Positions 30,973 to 40,292 are shown, numbered from the stretch's first letter. The stretch is 45,560 nt of DNA from an uncultured archaeon (GCA_902384555.1 CABMCD010000021.1:1-45560); one strand, 5' to 3'. Notes: generated from the sequence alone by a model not told the origin. Made by a program: numbers and translations.

Positions 30973-31884
30973 ATGAACATTCTAATTACCGGCGGCAGCG
31001 GCGTGATTGGCGAATGCCTGGTGCGCGAAGCGCTCGCGCGCGGGCATGAAACCAGCTTTACCTACCACTCGCGCCCCTCGCCGATTGGAAATGCGCAGCC
31101 CATCCGCCTCTCACTTGAAGAGCCGGCCCGCTTGGCCGAAAGCCTCTCTTCCTGCAAGCCCGACGTGCTCATCCACTCGGCCGCCTTCACCAACGTGGAC
31201 GGCTGTGAGACCGAGCAGGAGAAGGCGCGCATCCAAAACGCCCAAGCCAGCGGCGAGCTGGCCAAATTCGCCAAATCCCGCGGCGCCCTCTTCATCTACA
31301 TTTCCACCTCTTTCGTATTCCCCAAGCGCGACCATGCGGTGCGTGAGGACGAGGAGCCGGCCCCGGTCAATTATTATGGCCAGTCCAAGCTGGACGGCGA
31401 GTTGGCGCTCAGGGCCGTGGGCGGCGAGTGGCAAATCTGGCGCACCGACCAGCCCTATGGTTGGGTGCCGCCGGGGCAGAAGCAGAACACCGTGACGCGC
31501 ACCCTCTCGCTGCTCAAGGAAGGCAAGGAAGTGCGCGAGGTGGAGGACTGGTGGAACAATCCCACCTATCTGCCCGATTTCGCGGCCGCCGGCTTTGCGC
31601 TTATTGAAAAGCGGGCGCAGGGCATCTACCATCTGGTGGGCAGCTCCTATGCCACCCGCGCAGACTGGGCGCGCGCAACCGCTTCGGCCTTTGGCTATAA
31701 TCCCGCCCTCATCCTCACCAAGCGCGCGGGCGACATGCGCCTGCCGGCCGCGCGGCCCAACGTCAATGCCGACAATTCCAAGGTGCAAAAGGAAACCGGC
31801 GTGCGCATGCGCACCATCGAGGAGGCCTTGCGCGACATGCGCGCCGACCCGCGCGCGGTCGAATTCGTCTCCAAAGGCAAATAA
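30973..31884 (+). CDS. RmlD-like NAD(P)-dependent sugar reductase
   Basis: 303 residues. NILITGGSGVIGECLV (NADP loop), HSAAFTNVDGCETE (RmlD hallmark), and NYYGQSKLDGE with Tyr-x3-Lys. RmlD-type enzymes reduce a 4-keto nucleotide sugar. Standing immediately before rfbH, it may reduce the CDP-4-keto-3,6-dideoxyhexose or a branched product; a TDP-rhamnose role is less likely because rmlA and rmlB are absent here. Confidence 0.88.
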   Translation: MNILITGGSGVIGECLVREALARGHETSFTYHSRPSPIGNAQPIRLSLEEPARLAESLSSCKPDVLIHSAAFTNVDGCETEQEKARIQNAQASGELAKFAKSRGALFIYISTSFVFPKRDHAVREDEEPAPVNYYGQSKLDGELALRAVGGEWQIWRTDQPYGWVPPGQKQNTVTRTLSLLKEGKEVREVEDWWNNPTYLPDFAAAGFALIEKRAQGIYHLVGSSYATRADWARATASAFGYNPALILTKRAGDMRLPAARPNVNADNSKVQKETGVRMRTIEEALRDMRADPRAVEFVSKGK

Positions 31885-31917
31885 GGATTCGCAGCCCATG
31901 ATTGGATGTTGGTATTT

Positions 31918-33264
31918 ATGTCCGATGCTCCCGCTTCGCAAGAACAGGCCCTTCGACAGGAAATCCTGGACAAGGTCAAGCAATACTACCAGCTCAAGCA
32001 CGCCAAGCGCCCCTTCGAGCCGGGCAAGACCTATATCGGCTACGCCGGCCGCGTGTTCGACGAGACCGAAATGATGGCCTTGGCCGACAGCGGGCTGGAC
32101 TTCTGGCTCACGGCCGGGCGCTTCTCGGCCCTGTTCGAATCCAGCTTCGCCAAATGGTATGGCCGGCGCAGCTGCTATCTGGTGAATTCCGGCTCCTCGG
32201 CCAACCTGCTTGCCCTCTCCGCGCTGGGCGCCAAGACCTTGGGCGCGCGCCGCCTGCAGGCGGGCGATGAAGTGATTACCACCTCCACCTCCTTCCCCAC
32301 CACCGTCAACCCCATCTTCCAAAACGGGGCGGTGCCGGTCTTTATCGACACCGAAGTGGGCACCTACAACATGGACGTCTCGCGCCTCGAGGAGGCCGTG
32401 TCGGACAAGACCCGAGCCGTGATGGTGGCCCACACGCTGGGCTACCCCTTCAATTTGGATGCCGTGACGGCGTTCTGCAAAAAGCACAACCTGTGGCTGA
32501 TTGAGGACTGCTGCGACGCGGTCGGCGCCACGTGGAACGGGCAGAAGGTGGGCACGTTTGGCGACATGGCCACCGTGAGCTTCTATCCGGCGCACCACAT
32601 GACCATGGGCGAGGGCGGCGCGGTGCTGGCCTCCAGCCCGCTCTTGGGCCGGGCACTCGAATCGTATCGCGACTGGGGCCGCGACTGCTGGTGCGCCCCC
32701 GGCAAGGACAACACCTGCGGCAAGCGCTTCAACTGGCAGCTGGGCGACCTGCCGCACGGCTATGACCACAAATACATCTACTCCAATATCGGCTACAACC
32801 TCAAGCTCACCGACATGCAGGCGGCCGTGGGCGTGGCGCAGCTGGCCAAGCTGGACTCCTTCATCAAGGCGCGGCAGGACAACTACTTCCACCTCCTCAA
32901 ATCCCTCTCTGACTACGAGCCCTACCTCATCCTGCCGCAGCAGCATCCCAAAGCGGTGCCCAGCCCCTTCGGATTCGCCCTCACCGTGCGCGACGATGCG
33001 CCCTTTTCGCGCAAGCAAATCGTGGACTTTTTGGAAAGCCGAAAAATCGCGACGCGCATGGTATTCTGCGGCAACATCGTGCGCCAGCCCGCCTACAAGG
33101 GCACGCATTACCGCCAAATCGGCGAGCTGTCTGGCTCGGACAAAATCATGCGCGACACCTTCTGGATTGGCGTCTATCCCGGCATCACGGCCCAAGTGCG
33201 CGACTACATCGTCGAGCAGTTCGCGGCCTTTTTGCGCGAGAAGCCGGGCTGGAAAAAGAATTAA
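31918..33264 (+). CDS. rfbH: CDP-4-dehydro-6-deoxyglucose 3-dehydrase (E1, RfbH)
   Basis: 448 residues. It is a PLP/iron-sulfur enzyme that removes the C3 hydroxyl of CDP-4-keto-6-deoxyglucose. The active-site stretch [15 protein letters not shown] has His (about 227) where transaminases have Lys, the mark of E1 dehydrases. The [2Fe-2S] ligands follow the family pattern Cys199-x57-Cys257-x-Cys259-x7-Cys267. Together with rfbF and rfbG at 19-21 kb this completes the 3,6-dideoxyhexose core. Its usual partner, the ferredoxin-type reductase E3, is not in the window. An ATG at 31906 would add four residues. Confidence 0.96.
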   Translation: MSDAPASQEQALRQEILDKVKQYYQLKHAKRPFEPGKTYIGYAGRVFDETEMMALADSGLDFWLTAGRFSALFESSFAKWYGRRSCYLVNSGSSANLLALSALGAKTLGARRLQAGDEVITTSTSFPTTVNPIFQNGAVPVFIDTEVGTYNMDVSRLEEAVSDKTRAVMVAHTLGYPFNLDAVTAFCKKHNLWLIEDCCDAVGATWNGQKVGTFGDMATVSFYPAHHMTMGEGGAVLASSPLLGRALESYRDWGRDCWCAPGKDNTCGKRFNWQLGDLPHGYDHKYIYSNIGYNLKLTDMQAAVGVAQLAKLDSFIKARQDNYFHLLKSLSDYEPYLILPQQHPKAVPSPFGFALTVRDDAPFSRKQIVDFLESRKIATRMVFCGNIVRQPAYKGTHYRQIGELSGSDKIMRDTFWIGVYPGITAQVRDYIVEQFAAFLREKPGWKKN

Positions 33265-33311
33265 TGGCCCAAGAAGGGAAAAAAGCCTGAAAAAGAAAAA
33301 TCGATTTTTTC

Positions 33312-34676
33312 TTACTCTTTGCGGTAGCCGATGCAGTAATACGGCACCTTCTTGGCCGCGAACTGCGCCCCGTCATAGAGCCGCCGGCAGTCGAACACGC
33401 GCGGCGTCTTCATGTGCTGCACGAATTCCTCAGCCTTGATTTTCCGAAACTCGTCCCAGCTGGTGACCACCACGGCCATTTCGCTGCCCTTGAGCGCCTC
33501 GGCCCAAGACTTGCAATAGGCTATCCGCTCACCCCAAATCTTGCGCGCATTGTCCAGCGCCCGCTGGTCATAGGCCTGCACTGATGCGCCGGCCGAGAGC
33601 AGATGGTTGATGATGTCAATCGAGGGCGATTCGCGCGTGTCGTCGGTGTCGGGCTTGAAGGCCACGCCCAGCACCGCCACCGTCTTGCCCTTCGCGCCGC
33701 CCATGGCGGCCTCCACGCGGCGCACCACGTCCTCTTTCTGGCGGCGGTTGATGTCCAGCGCGCCGTGGATGAGCACGGCCGGAACGCCCTGCTCGCGCTC
33801 AAACTGCACAATCGCGCTCAAATCCTTGGGGAAGCAGCTGCCCCCGAATCCGGGGCCGGGGTAGAGGTAGGAGGCCAGGCTGGGCACCACCTTGCTGCCG
33901 TCCGGCGCTTTGGCGGTGATGCGCCCGTCTTTCACAACCGCCTCCATCACGTCGTGCGCGTCCACGTTGCCGACTTTCTCGCAGATTTGCGAAATCTCGT
34001 TGGAAAAGGAGATGCACATGGCGAGGAAGGAGTTGTTGGTGTATTTGATCATCTCGGCCGTCTTGGTGTTGACCATGACGATGGGCGCGTCAAAGCTCTT
34101 GCCGAACAGCTCGCGCAAAATCGCGCCCGCCTTCGCGTCCTCGGCGCCGATGACGATGCGGTCGGGCTCCATGAAGTCCTTAATCGCGCTGCCCTCGCGC
34201 AAAAATTCGGGAATCATGGCGATTCCAAAGTCATGGCCCATCTTCTTGCCCGAGCGCGCCTCGATTTCCTTGCACACTACGTTCAGGCTGGTGCCGGGCA
34301 GCACCGTGCTCTTGACCACCACCACGTGGTAGCTTTTCTTGGCCTTGAGCGCGTCGCCCAAGGCCTTGGACACCTCGCGAATCGCGGTCAGGTCGATGCG
34401 CCCGTCGTCCGCCTGCGGGGTGCCCACGCAAATCATGGTCACCTCGCTCTCCTGCACGGCCTGCGCGATGCTGGAAATGACTCTGAATTTGCCGTCTTTG
34501 AGCGCCGCGTGCAGCAGCGGCTCGAGGCCCTCCTCATAGTAGGGGCTGCGCCCGCTGGTGATGATGTCGATGACTTCCTGGCGCTTTTCCACGCCGATGA
34601 TGTCATGTCCGCGCGCGGCGAGGCCCACCGAGCTGGCCAAGCCGACGTATCCGGTGCCGATGATGCTGACTTTCAT
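33312..34676 (-). CDS. ugd: UDP-glucose 6-dehydrogenase
   Basis: 454 residues. It oxidises UDP-glucose to UDP-glucuronate with two NAD. SIIGTGYVGLASSVGLA (NAD loop), the catalytic Cys in GPGFGGSCFPKDL (about 270-282), and GVAFKPDTDDTRESPS (UDP domain) are all standard. AGGTGA stands 6 nt before the ATG at 34676. The gene lies 5 nt behind the UXS-like gene, which would use its product. Confidence 0.96.
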   Translation of the reverse strand: MKVSIIGTGYVGLASSVGLAARGHDIIGVEKRQEVIDIITSGRSPYYEEGLEPLLHAALKDGKFRVISSIAQAVQESEVTMICVGTPQADDGRIDLTAIREVSKALGDALKAKKSYHVVVVKSTVLPGTSLNVVCKEIEARSGKKMGHDFGIAMIPEFLREGSAIKDFMEPDRIVIGAEDAKAGAILRELFGKSFDAPIVMVNTKTAEMIKYTNNSFLAMCISFSNEISQICEKVGNVDAHDVMEAVVKDGRITAKAPDGSKVVPSLASYLYPGPGFGGSCFPKDLSAIVQFEREQGVPAVLIHGALDINRRQKEDVVRRVEAAMGGAKGKTVAVLGVAFKPDTDDTRESPSIDIINHLLSAGASVQAYDQRALDNARKIWGERIAYCKSWAEALKGSEMAVVVTSWDEFRKIKAEEFVQHMKTPRVFDCRRLYDGAQFAAKKVPYYCIGYRKE

Positions 34677-34681
34677 GCTGC

Positions 34682-35740
34682 TCACCTGTTGCGCTCATAC
34701 CAGCTCTTGAGGCGCGCCAAGCCTTCCTTGAGCATGACGCGCGGCTTGTAGTTCAATTTCTCCCGCGCCCGGGCCAGATTGGGGCAGCGGCGCTGCGGGT
34801 TGTCGGTGAGGTAGTGCTTGTCCTCGCTGATTTGGTACACCACCTTGTTTTTGTCGCCGAAAAGATGGCAGACCTCCTGTGCGGTCTGGCTCATCGAGAC
34901 CTCTTCGGCATCGTTGCCGATGTTGAAGGGCATGGCGTTGAACTCACAGAGCAGGATTTTCATGAACCCGTCGATGCCGTCCGCCACATAGCAGAAGCTG
35001 CGCGTGGCCTTCCCGTCGCTGAGCATCACGATGTCCTTGCCATCAAACGCGTCGCGGAAGAAGTCGGGCAGCACGCGCCGGTCCGTGATGCGCATGCCTG
35101 GCCCGTACACGTTGAAGGGCCGCGCGATTTTCACCGGCACCTGGTGCACTTGGTGGAAGTTGATGCACATGGTCTCGCCAAAGCGCTTGGACTCGTCGTA
35201 GCAGGCGCGCGGGCCGGTGCAGGACACGTTGCCGCGGTAGTCCTCGGAGGTGGGAATCTTGTCGGCCGGCGGGTCGCCGTACACCTCGCTGGTGGAGAAG
35301 AAGAGCATGCTCTCGATTTTGTTGGATTTGGCATAGTCGAGCAGGTTGCGCGTGCCCAGCACGTTGGCGTCCATGGTCTCGATGGGATACTTGCGGTAGA
35401 AAATGGGGGATGCGATGGAGGCGCAGTGCAGGATGTAGTCCGGCTTGAGGCCGGCCGGCAGGGGCTGGAGGATGCTTTGCTCCAAGTCATGGAAATAGGG
35501 CCGCCCTTTGAGGTAGCTCAGCCGCCCGGCATCGGATACGATGTGGGTGTCCATACAGTAAATCTGACAGGGCGTTTTGGCGTACTTCTCGTTCCAATAC
35601 GCCGCCAGCTCCACGAAATAAGCGCCCAAAAAGCCGGCCCCGCCGGTCACCAGCAGGGTCTTGCCGTCCAGCTTGTGGAACAGCGGCTCGTTGTTTTTGG
35701 CAATAATGGCCAGGTCTTCTTCCACCACAGGGTCGCGCAT
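34682..35740 (-). CDS. UDP-glucuronate decarboxylase-like SDR (UDP-xylose synthase type)
   Basis: 352 residues. LLVTGGAGFLGAYFVELA (NAD loop, about 29-46), STSEVYGDP, and CYDESKRFGET with the Tyr-x3-Lys in the form seen in UXS enzymes; RPFNVYGPGMRITDRRVLPDF, in two blocks, is also UXS-like. Paired with ugd, it should turn UDP-GlcA into UDP-xylose. The ATG at 35740 follows GGGAGG at good spacing. An extra N-terminal helix of about 25 residues precedes the NAD loop. An epimerase acting on another nucleotide sugar is the alternative. Confidence 0.85.
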   Translation of the reverse strand: MRDPVVEEDLAIIAKNNEPLFHKLDGKTLLVTGGAGFLGAYFVELAAYWNEKYAKTPCQIYCMDTHIVSDAGRLSYLKGRPYFHDLEQSILQPLPAGLKPDYILHCASIASPIFYRKYPIETMDANVLGTRNLLDYAKSNKIESMLFFSTSEVYGDPPADKIPTSEDYRGNVSCTGPRACYDESKRFGETMCINFHQVHQVPVKIARPFNVYGPGMRITDRRVLPDFFRDAFDGKDIVMLSDGKATRSFCYVADGIDGFMKILLCEFNAMPFNIGNDAEEVSMSQTAQEVCHLFGDKNKVVYQISEDKHYLTDNPQRRCPNLARAREKLNYKPRVMLKEGLARLKSWYERNR

Positions 35741-35773
35741 AATGAGCCTCCCGGCCTCTAATGGCCTCTGAAC

Positions 35774-35782
35774 AATTTTAAT
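35774..35782 (-). promoter_or_regulatory. TATA box of the UXS-ugd operon
   Basis: Minus strand reads ATTAAAATT, 38 nt before the ATG at 35740, leaving a short leader with GGGAGG. Confidence 0.45.
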
Positions 35783-35840
35783 CCTATGTCGAAAAGAAGG
35801 CCCGCCGCTGAACGGCCAATGGCTTGGCCGCCCCCCGCGC

Positions 35841-36425
35841 TTACTCGAACTTTTCACAATCCGCAAATGAGGGCCATTTCCGGTCCTTGTCCGACATGAC
35901 GGGCTGGGCCACGGGCTTGAGGCCGGCCTGCTCCAGCGGCCAGCGGATGCCCAAGCTCTTGTCGTTGTAGAGGATGCCCCGCTCGTCCGCGCCCGAATAG
36001 TCGTTGTCCATCTGGTATATCATGCGGCATTCCTTGAGGGCCAAGAATCCATGCGCGAATCCGCGCGGAATGTAGAGGGCCGACAGCTCGCGGCCGTTGA
36101 GCCCGACGCCCTCCCACTGCCCGTAGGTGGGCGAGCTTTTTCTCAAATCCACGATGACGTCAAAGACTTCGCCGGATGCGCACCACACCAGCTTGGCCTG
36201 CGCCGCGTCTCCGCGCTGGTAGTGCAGGCCGCGCACCACGCCGGCCTTGGAGGTGGTCATGAACTGCTCGGAGAATTCCGCCCGCAGGCCGCGCGCGGCC
36301 AGCAGCTGGCGGGTGTATTGCTTGAGAAACAGCCCCCGCTCGTCCTCGAAGCGCGACGGCCTGATGAGCAGCGCCCCCTCGAGGCGCAGGGGGGTGATTT
36401 CGATTTCCTTTTGCAGAACCGGCAT
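35841..36425 (-). CDS. RmlC-like sugar 3,5-epimerase (cupin)
   Basis: 194 residues. RPSRFEDERGLFLKQY, VVRGLHYQRGDAAQAKLVWC (catalytic His), VFDVIVDLRKSSPTYGQWE, and LYIPRGFAHGFLAL are the RmlC family blocks in order. RmlC inverts C3/C5 of a 4-keto-6-deoxy nucleotide sugar; relatives act at one carbon only. With no other rml genes here, a CDP-linked 4-keto sugar is a plausible substrate. Divergent from a GT2 gene. Confidence 0.92.
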   Translation of the reverse strand: MPVLQKEIEITPLRLEGALLIRPSRFEDERGLFLKQYTRQLLAARGLRAEFSEQFMTTSKAGVVRGLHYQRGDAAQAKLVWCASGEVFDVIVDLRKSSPTYGQWEGVGLNGRELSALYIPRGFAHGFLALKECRMIYQMDNDYSGADERGILYNDKSLGIRWPLEQAGLKPVAQPVMSDKDRKWPSFADCEKFE

Positions 36426-36455
36426 GGACTTACCTGTTTTCTTGCCGCCGCGCAA

Positions 36456-36466
36456 CTATTTAATAC
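36456..36466 (-). promoter_or_regulatory. TATA box of the RmlC-like gene
   Basis: Minus strand reads GTATTAAATAG, about 36 nt before the ATG at 36425. A 10-bp palindrome ACCGGCCGGT (36472-36481) lies just upstream of it, between the divergent promoters. Confidence 0.5.
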
Positions 36467-36510
36467 GCGCGACCGGCCGGTTGTTTTCCCGCCCTCTCTC
36501 CTTGGGCTTG

Positions 36511-36521
36511 TTTTTATTAAC
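36511..36521 (+). promoter_or_regulatory. TATA box of the GT2 gene at 36543
   Basis: TTTTTATTAAC, 27 nt before the ATG; leaderless spacing. Confidence 0.5.
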
Positions 36522-36542
36522 CTCCAATTCCCCTGTCTGCCC

Positions 36543-37649
36543 ATGCAAAAGCTGCTCACCATCTGCATCCCCACCTACAACCGCGCCAAGTTCCTGCGCC
36601 GGCTGCTGGAGCAAATCGAGCAGGAGTCCAGCGGCCTGCACGCGCAGATGGAGGTGGCCGTGTCCGACAACGCCTCGGACGACGACTCCCAAAAGGTGCT
36701 GGCCGAATTCGCCTCCCGCCTTCCACTGCGCACCGGCCGCAACCCCGCCAACCTGCGCTATGACGCCAATGTGCTGGCGGCCGTGATGCTGGCCAAGGGG
36801 CGCTTTGCCTGGCTGATGGGGGACGACGACCTCTTCATCCCCGGCCGCCTGCGCGAGGTGTTCGAACTGCTCAAGACCGCGCCTGAGGATTTGGGCGGGT
36901 TTTTCACCAACTACTACCGCGGGCCCAGCCAGCTGGGCCTTGACCTGCGCGCCGAGGGCCTGCGCCTCTATTCCAAAACCGAGCATGACGCCGATTTCTT
37001 CAAGGCCACCTACGGGGCCAATTTCATCGGCTGCGTCATCCTCGATTCCGCCCTCTGCCAGGACCTCATCTCCAAGCACACGCGCCTCGACGGCATCCGG
37101 GTGATGAAAACCAACCTCCAAACCGAGGAGGTGGTGTTCAAGGATTTCGTGCAGGCCTACCTCACGCTGGAGTGCGTGATGCGCAGCGCGCGCTTCGGCA
37201 TCTATTCCAAGCCCTGCGTGGCGTTCGGGGGCGACGGCTCCTATGCCACGCAGGAGCAGGCCCTGCGCTCGGCGCAGAAGACGGCCATGTACATGCGCCA
37301 CTTCCGCACCTTCTACCCCTCGCTCTTCAACTATCGCGCCTGCCCCTTCAGCTCGGCCAACTTGGGCGGCCTCGCGCGCTATCTGGTGCTCTTCGACCCG
37401 GCCATGCCGGCCGAGCACCAGGCCCTCTTCTATCAGGCCGCCGCCGAGCTGATGGCCGAATACAAGGCCAACGGCGACTGGTGGTGGCTGGCCTACCGCC
37501 TTGCCATCGGGCTTCATCGGCACGTCTTCTTCCTGCCGCCGCTTATGCATTTCGCCTATGTCACGGCTGTCCATGCGCGCGGGCGCAAGACTTACATGGA
37601 GCGCGAGCGCGAAAAGCAGGCGGCCGGCCTGCGCGAAAGCCAGCTCTGA
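36543..37649 (+). CDS. Glycosyltransferase family 2
   Basis: 368 residues. TICIPTYNRAKFLRRLLEQI start, VSDNASDDDS (nucleotide site), and WLMGDDDLFIPG (metal site, about 90-101) define a GT-A enzyme of the abequosyltransferase-like GT2 group. Such enzymes often transfer 3,6-dideoxyhexoses, which fits the CDP-sugar genes nearby, but specificity is not proven by sequence. Converges with the next GT2 gene. Confidence 0.9.
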   Translation: MQKLLTICIPTYNRAKFLRRLLEQIEQESSGLHAQMEVAVSDNASDDDSQKVLAEFASRLPLRTGRNPANLRYDANVLAAVMLAKGRFAWLMGDDDLFIPGRLREVFELLKTAPEDLGGFFTNYYRGPSQLGLDLRAEGLRLYSKTEHDADFFKATYGANFIGCVILDSALCQDLISKHTRLDGIRVMKTNLQTEEVVFKDFVQAYLTLECVMRSARFGIYSKPCVAFGGDGSYATQEQALRSAQKTAMYMRHFRTFYPSLFNYRACPFSSANLGGLARYLVLFDPAMPAEHQALFYQAAAELMAEYKANGDWWWLAYRLAIGLHRHVFFLPPLMHFAYVTAVHARGRKTYMEREREKQAAGLRESQL

Positions 37650-37674
37650 ATTTCTAAAAACCAGGGCCGTTTTC

Positions 37675-38637
37675 CTATTCGCTCTTTTTCTGCTCCGGCT
37701 TGAGCACCAAATAAGCGAGCGCGCGCGCGAAGCCCGGCACTCCGCCGGCCAGCTCCCCCACCCCGTAGCGGGAGAGCAGGAATTTCATGTTGCGCCCCCA
37801 CTCGCGCGCCCCGATGCGCGGCGGCTTGTCGGCCCCGTAAACCAGATAGGGCAGGTGCGAGAGCTTGAAGCGGCGCGCCTCCTCCTCCCCGCAGCCGGGG
37901 TAGTGGCGGATGCGCTCGGGTATCTTTTCAGCAATATCTTCAATTTGGGCCACCCACTTGGGCCGGTTGTAGGCCGCGAAGCCCTGCCCGGTGTTGGTGC
38001 CATGAATGCGGAACACGAACTTCTCTTCGGGGCAATAGGCATAGCGGATGCCCTCCTGCAGCATCAGGCGCACCCCGAACTCCACATCCGAGTTGGCGAT
38101 GCTCTCATCCAGCCGCAGCCCCCGGTTCTTCATGATGTAGGAGCCAATCATGGGCATGCAGATGGGCCGGTTGCACACGCGCGAGAACGCCTCGCGCCCG
38201 CTGATGGCCCGCCCGCGCCCCAATCCCAGCGGCACGCGCCGGATGCGCTTGTCAGTAGCCGCATAATGCACTTCGGTGTCGCAGCACACCACGTCGGCCT
38301 TTTCCGCCTCCATGGCCTGCAGCATGTGCTCAATAAAGCGGTCGGAGCCGATGGTGTCGTCCGCATTGAGCTGCCAAATCAACTCTCCTCTTGCGCGGGA
38401 GAGCGCCGCATTCCAGTTGCCGGTCATGCCCAGATTGCGCTCGTTCGCCGCAAAGCGCACGCGCTCATCCTTGAACGCGCCCACGATGCCGGCGCTGCCG
38501 TCCGTAGAGCAATTGTCGTTGATGACCAGCTCGAAATCCTCGAAGCTCTGTTTGAGCAGGGTGGGCACCAGCGTCTTGAGAAAGGAGCCGTAATTGTAGT
38601 TGGTGATGCACACGCTGACTTTCGGCTTGGCGCTCAT
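37675..38637 (-). CDS. Glycosyltransferase family 2
   Basis: 320 residues from the ATG at 38637. VSVCITNYNYGSFLKTLVPT, VINDNCSTDGSAG, IWQLNADDTIGSDRF (metal site) and SDVEFGVRLMLQEG (acceptor region) are GT-A blocks. The C-terminus is basic with a Lys/Ser end. Its TATA box lies 27 nt upstream and is shared with the divergent gene at 38718. Confidence 0.92.
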   Translation of the reverse strand: MSAKPKVSVCITNYNYGSFLKTLVPTLLKQSFEDFELVINDNCSTDGSAGIVGAFKDERVRFAANERNLGMTGNWNAALSRARGELIWQLNADDTIGSDRFIEHMLQAMEAEKADVVCCDTEVHYAATDKRIRRVPLGLGRGRAISGREAFSRVCNRPICMPMIGSYIMKNRGLRLDESIANSDVEFGVRLMLQEGIRYAYCPEEKFVFRIHGTNTGQGFAAYNRPKWVAQIEDIAEKIPERIRHYPGCGEEEARRFKLSHLPYLVYGADKPPRIGAREWGRNMKFLLSRYGVGELAGGVPGFARALAYLVLKPEQKKSE

Positions 38638-38659
38638 GGATGGGCTTGGACCGGTCAAT

Positions 38660-38669
38660 CTTTTTAACC
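38660..38669. promoter_or_regulatory. Shared divergent TATA box (two GT2-type genes)
   Basis: CTTTTTAACC on the plus strand, GGTTAAAAAG on the minus. It is 27 nt from the minus ATG (38637). For the plus gene it predicts a ~28-nt leader that contains GGTGG just before the ATG at 38718. Confidence 0.5.
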
Positions 38670-38717
38670 ACTCAAGCCCCCAAACCCCTTGTGGCCTCTG
38701 GCCATCCGGTGGGTTTC

Positions 38718-40124
38718 ATGCTCGAGTTCAGGGATTTCAGCCGCTATTTCCAAAGCCCGCCGCGCCTCGAAGATATGCTGGGCGGGGAAAAGGATGCGCG
38801 CCATGCGCGCCGCGCGCCGCTGGCCATCATCGTGCCGGCCTACAAGGACCACCCGCGCCTCAAAACCCTTTTCTCCGCGCTCAAGACGCAGGCCTTTCAG
38901 GATTTTGATTTGCTCATCATTTACGGGGCCGAGGACGAGTTTTTGCCCGAGCCCAAACTTTCCATTTTGCATGTGAAGCGCCGCGCGGAAAACGATTTGG
39001 CCTTCTGCGGGGCGGTCTATTTGGGCCAGCTGCTGGCCCTGCGCGACCAATACGAATATCTGCTCATCACCGACATCGACAAGCTGCCCGTCTCGGCCGA
39101 TGCGCTGGGCGCGCTGATGGAGCGTGCGCAAAGCAGCGGGGCCGACATCACCTACGGCCGCTGGATGCGCGCCGGCGATTTGACGTCTGGGCCGGACGGC
39201 GGCGCTCTGCCCCGCCCCGCTTCTGCGGCGCAGAAAAAACTCACCGTGTGGCCCTCACTGTGGGCTCCCATTCGCACCGCGCATGTGCGCCGAATCGGCC
39301 TCTACCTCGCCCCCCTCTACATGGGATTCGACGACCCGGAATACGGCTGCCGGCTCGCCACCCAGGCCCGCATTTCCGTCCTGCCGCGCGCCGTATTCTC
39401 GACCGGCGACTTGGCCGTCAAGCGCGCCACCACCTTCACCCTGCTGCAATCCGGGGGTGCGGACCGCACCTATTTCTATTCCACTCTCTTGGGCATGCTC
39501 AACTTCCCCGAAGCCTTTGTCTTTTCCTACACCCGCACCGGCCGCCTGCTCAAGCCGGTGCAGTTCCTGCTCTATGCCCTCGTCACCTTCCCGCAAATCT
39601 TTTTGCTGAAAGCCCGCCTGCCGGATTTCGAGGACTACTACCAGCGCGCCAGCCGCGCCCAATACGGGCTTCCCTCCTTCAAGGGTTTGGAGCAACAGGT
39701 CCAAGTCCGCGAAGCCAACCCAGATGAGGCGGCCGCAGCCGCCCGCGCCCCGCGCCTCGAGTTCCCGCCCAGCACCCTGCGCTTTTACGCCGGGCATTTG
39801 CGCTGGCTGGCTTCCAGCCTGCTCGCGCCCCGCACGCGTCCGGCCGTGCCCATGCACCACCTGGATTATTTCACGGCCTCGCTCTTTGACGACTATTTTG
39901 TGCAGGATGCGGAAGGAAAAATCTATTGCGTGCACTGGCTGCGGCCTCTGGGCCGGGGCCAAAAGCTGGCCGCCCTTCTCTCGGCCTACCTCGCCATGGC
40001 GGTTTGCACGGTCAACGGGCTGGTGCGCGGCCTGCTCAACTCGCACCATGCCATGTGCGCGTATGGGAAAGAAGCCATCGCCGCCCTGCCGCCCTCCAAA
40101 CGGGCCGGGCCAAAGAACGAATAG
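38718..40124 (+). CDS. Glycosyltransferase with GT2-like domain and long C-terminal extension
   Basis: 468 residues. LAIIVPAYKDHPRLKTLFSA (about 35-54) and LLITDIDKLPVS (DXD-type site, about 115-126) mark a GT-A domain; MGFDDPEYGCRLA (about 204-216) is the acceptor/base region. Residues 250 onward are unusual: a Tyr/Phe-rich helical part (about 260-330), a charged linker, and hydrophobic stretches near 355 and 425 that may contact the membrane. Sugar donor unknown. GGTGG precedes the ATG. The 3' end is tandemly duplicated downstream. Confidence 0.82.
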   Translation: MLEFRDFSRYFQSPPRLEDMLGGEKDARHARRAPLAIIVPAYKDHPRLKTLFSALKTQAFQDFDLLIIYGAEDEFLPEPKLSILHVKRRAENDLAFCGAVYLGQLLALRDQYEYLLITDIDKLPVSADALGALMERAQSSGADITYGRWMRAGDLTSGPDGGALPRPASAAQKKLTVWPSLWAPIRTAHVRRIGLYLAPLYMGFDDPEYGCRLATQARISVLPRAVFSTGDLAVKRATTFTLLQSGGADRTYFYSTLLGMLNFPEAFVFSYTRTGRLLKPVQFLLYALVTFPQIFLLKARLPDFEDYYQRASRAQYGLPSFKGLEQQVQVREANPDEAAAAARAPRLEFPPSTLRFYAGHLRWLASSLLAPRTRPAVPMHHLDYFTASLFDDYFVQDAEGKIYCVHWLRPLGRGQKLAALLSAYLAMAVCTVNGLVRGLLNSHHAMCAYGKEAIAALPPSKRAGPKNE

Positions 40125-40178
40125 GCTGCCCGCGCCCCGCCGCCCTCCAAGCGGGCGGAATAGAAGAAAGAATAGGCC
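40088..40178 (+). repeat. Imperfect tandem duplication (51-nt period) of a gene 3' end
   Basis: GCCGCCCTCCAA occurs at 40088 and again at 40139, followed in both cases by a GC-rich stretch and an A-rich AAGAACGAATAGGC / AAGAAAGAATAGGC. Copy one carries the last codons and TAG stop of the glycosyltransferase; copy two repeats these, stop included, in the noncoding gap. 51 nt keeps the reading frame. Confidence 0.65.
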
Positions 40179-40258
40179 GGCGCCCTCGCATCCGTGCGCC
40201 TTCGGCCCTTTGGCATTTTCCGCCTTTCCCTCTTTTGGCTTTCGAGATAAGATTATTA

Positions 40259-40270
40259 GGCTTGCAAGCC
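40259..40270. promoter_or_regulatory. 12-bp perfect palindrome upstream of the gene at 40293
   Basis: GGCTTGCAAGCC, abutting a TATA-like TTATTAGG (40253-40260), between it and the expected transcription start. A candidate operator. Confidence 0.4.
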
Positions 40271-40292
40271 CCCATATTCACGGTTCAAGGCT

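Noticed and set aside
31918..33264. RfbH read as a sugar aminotransferase (DegT family)
   Set aside because: The PLP-binding Lys is replaced by His and the four iron-sulfur cysteines are spaced as in E1 dehydrases, so it should dehydrate rather than transaminate.
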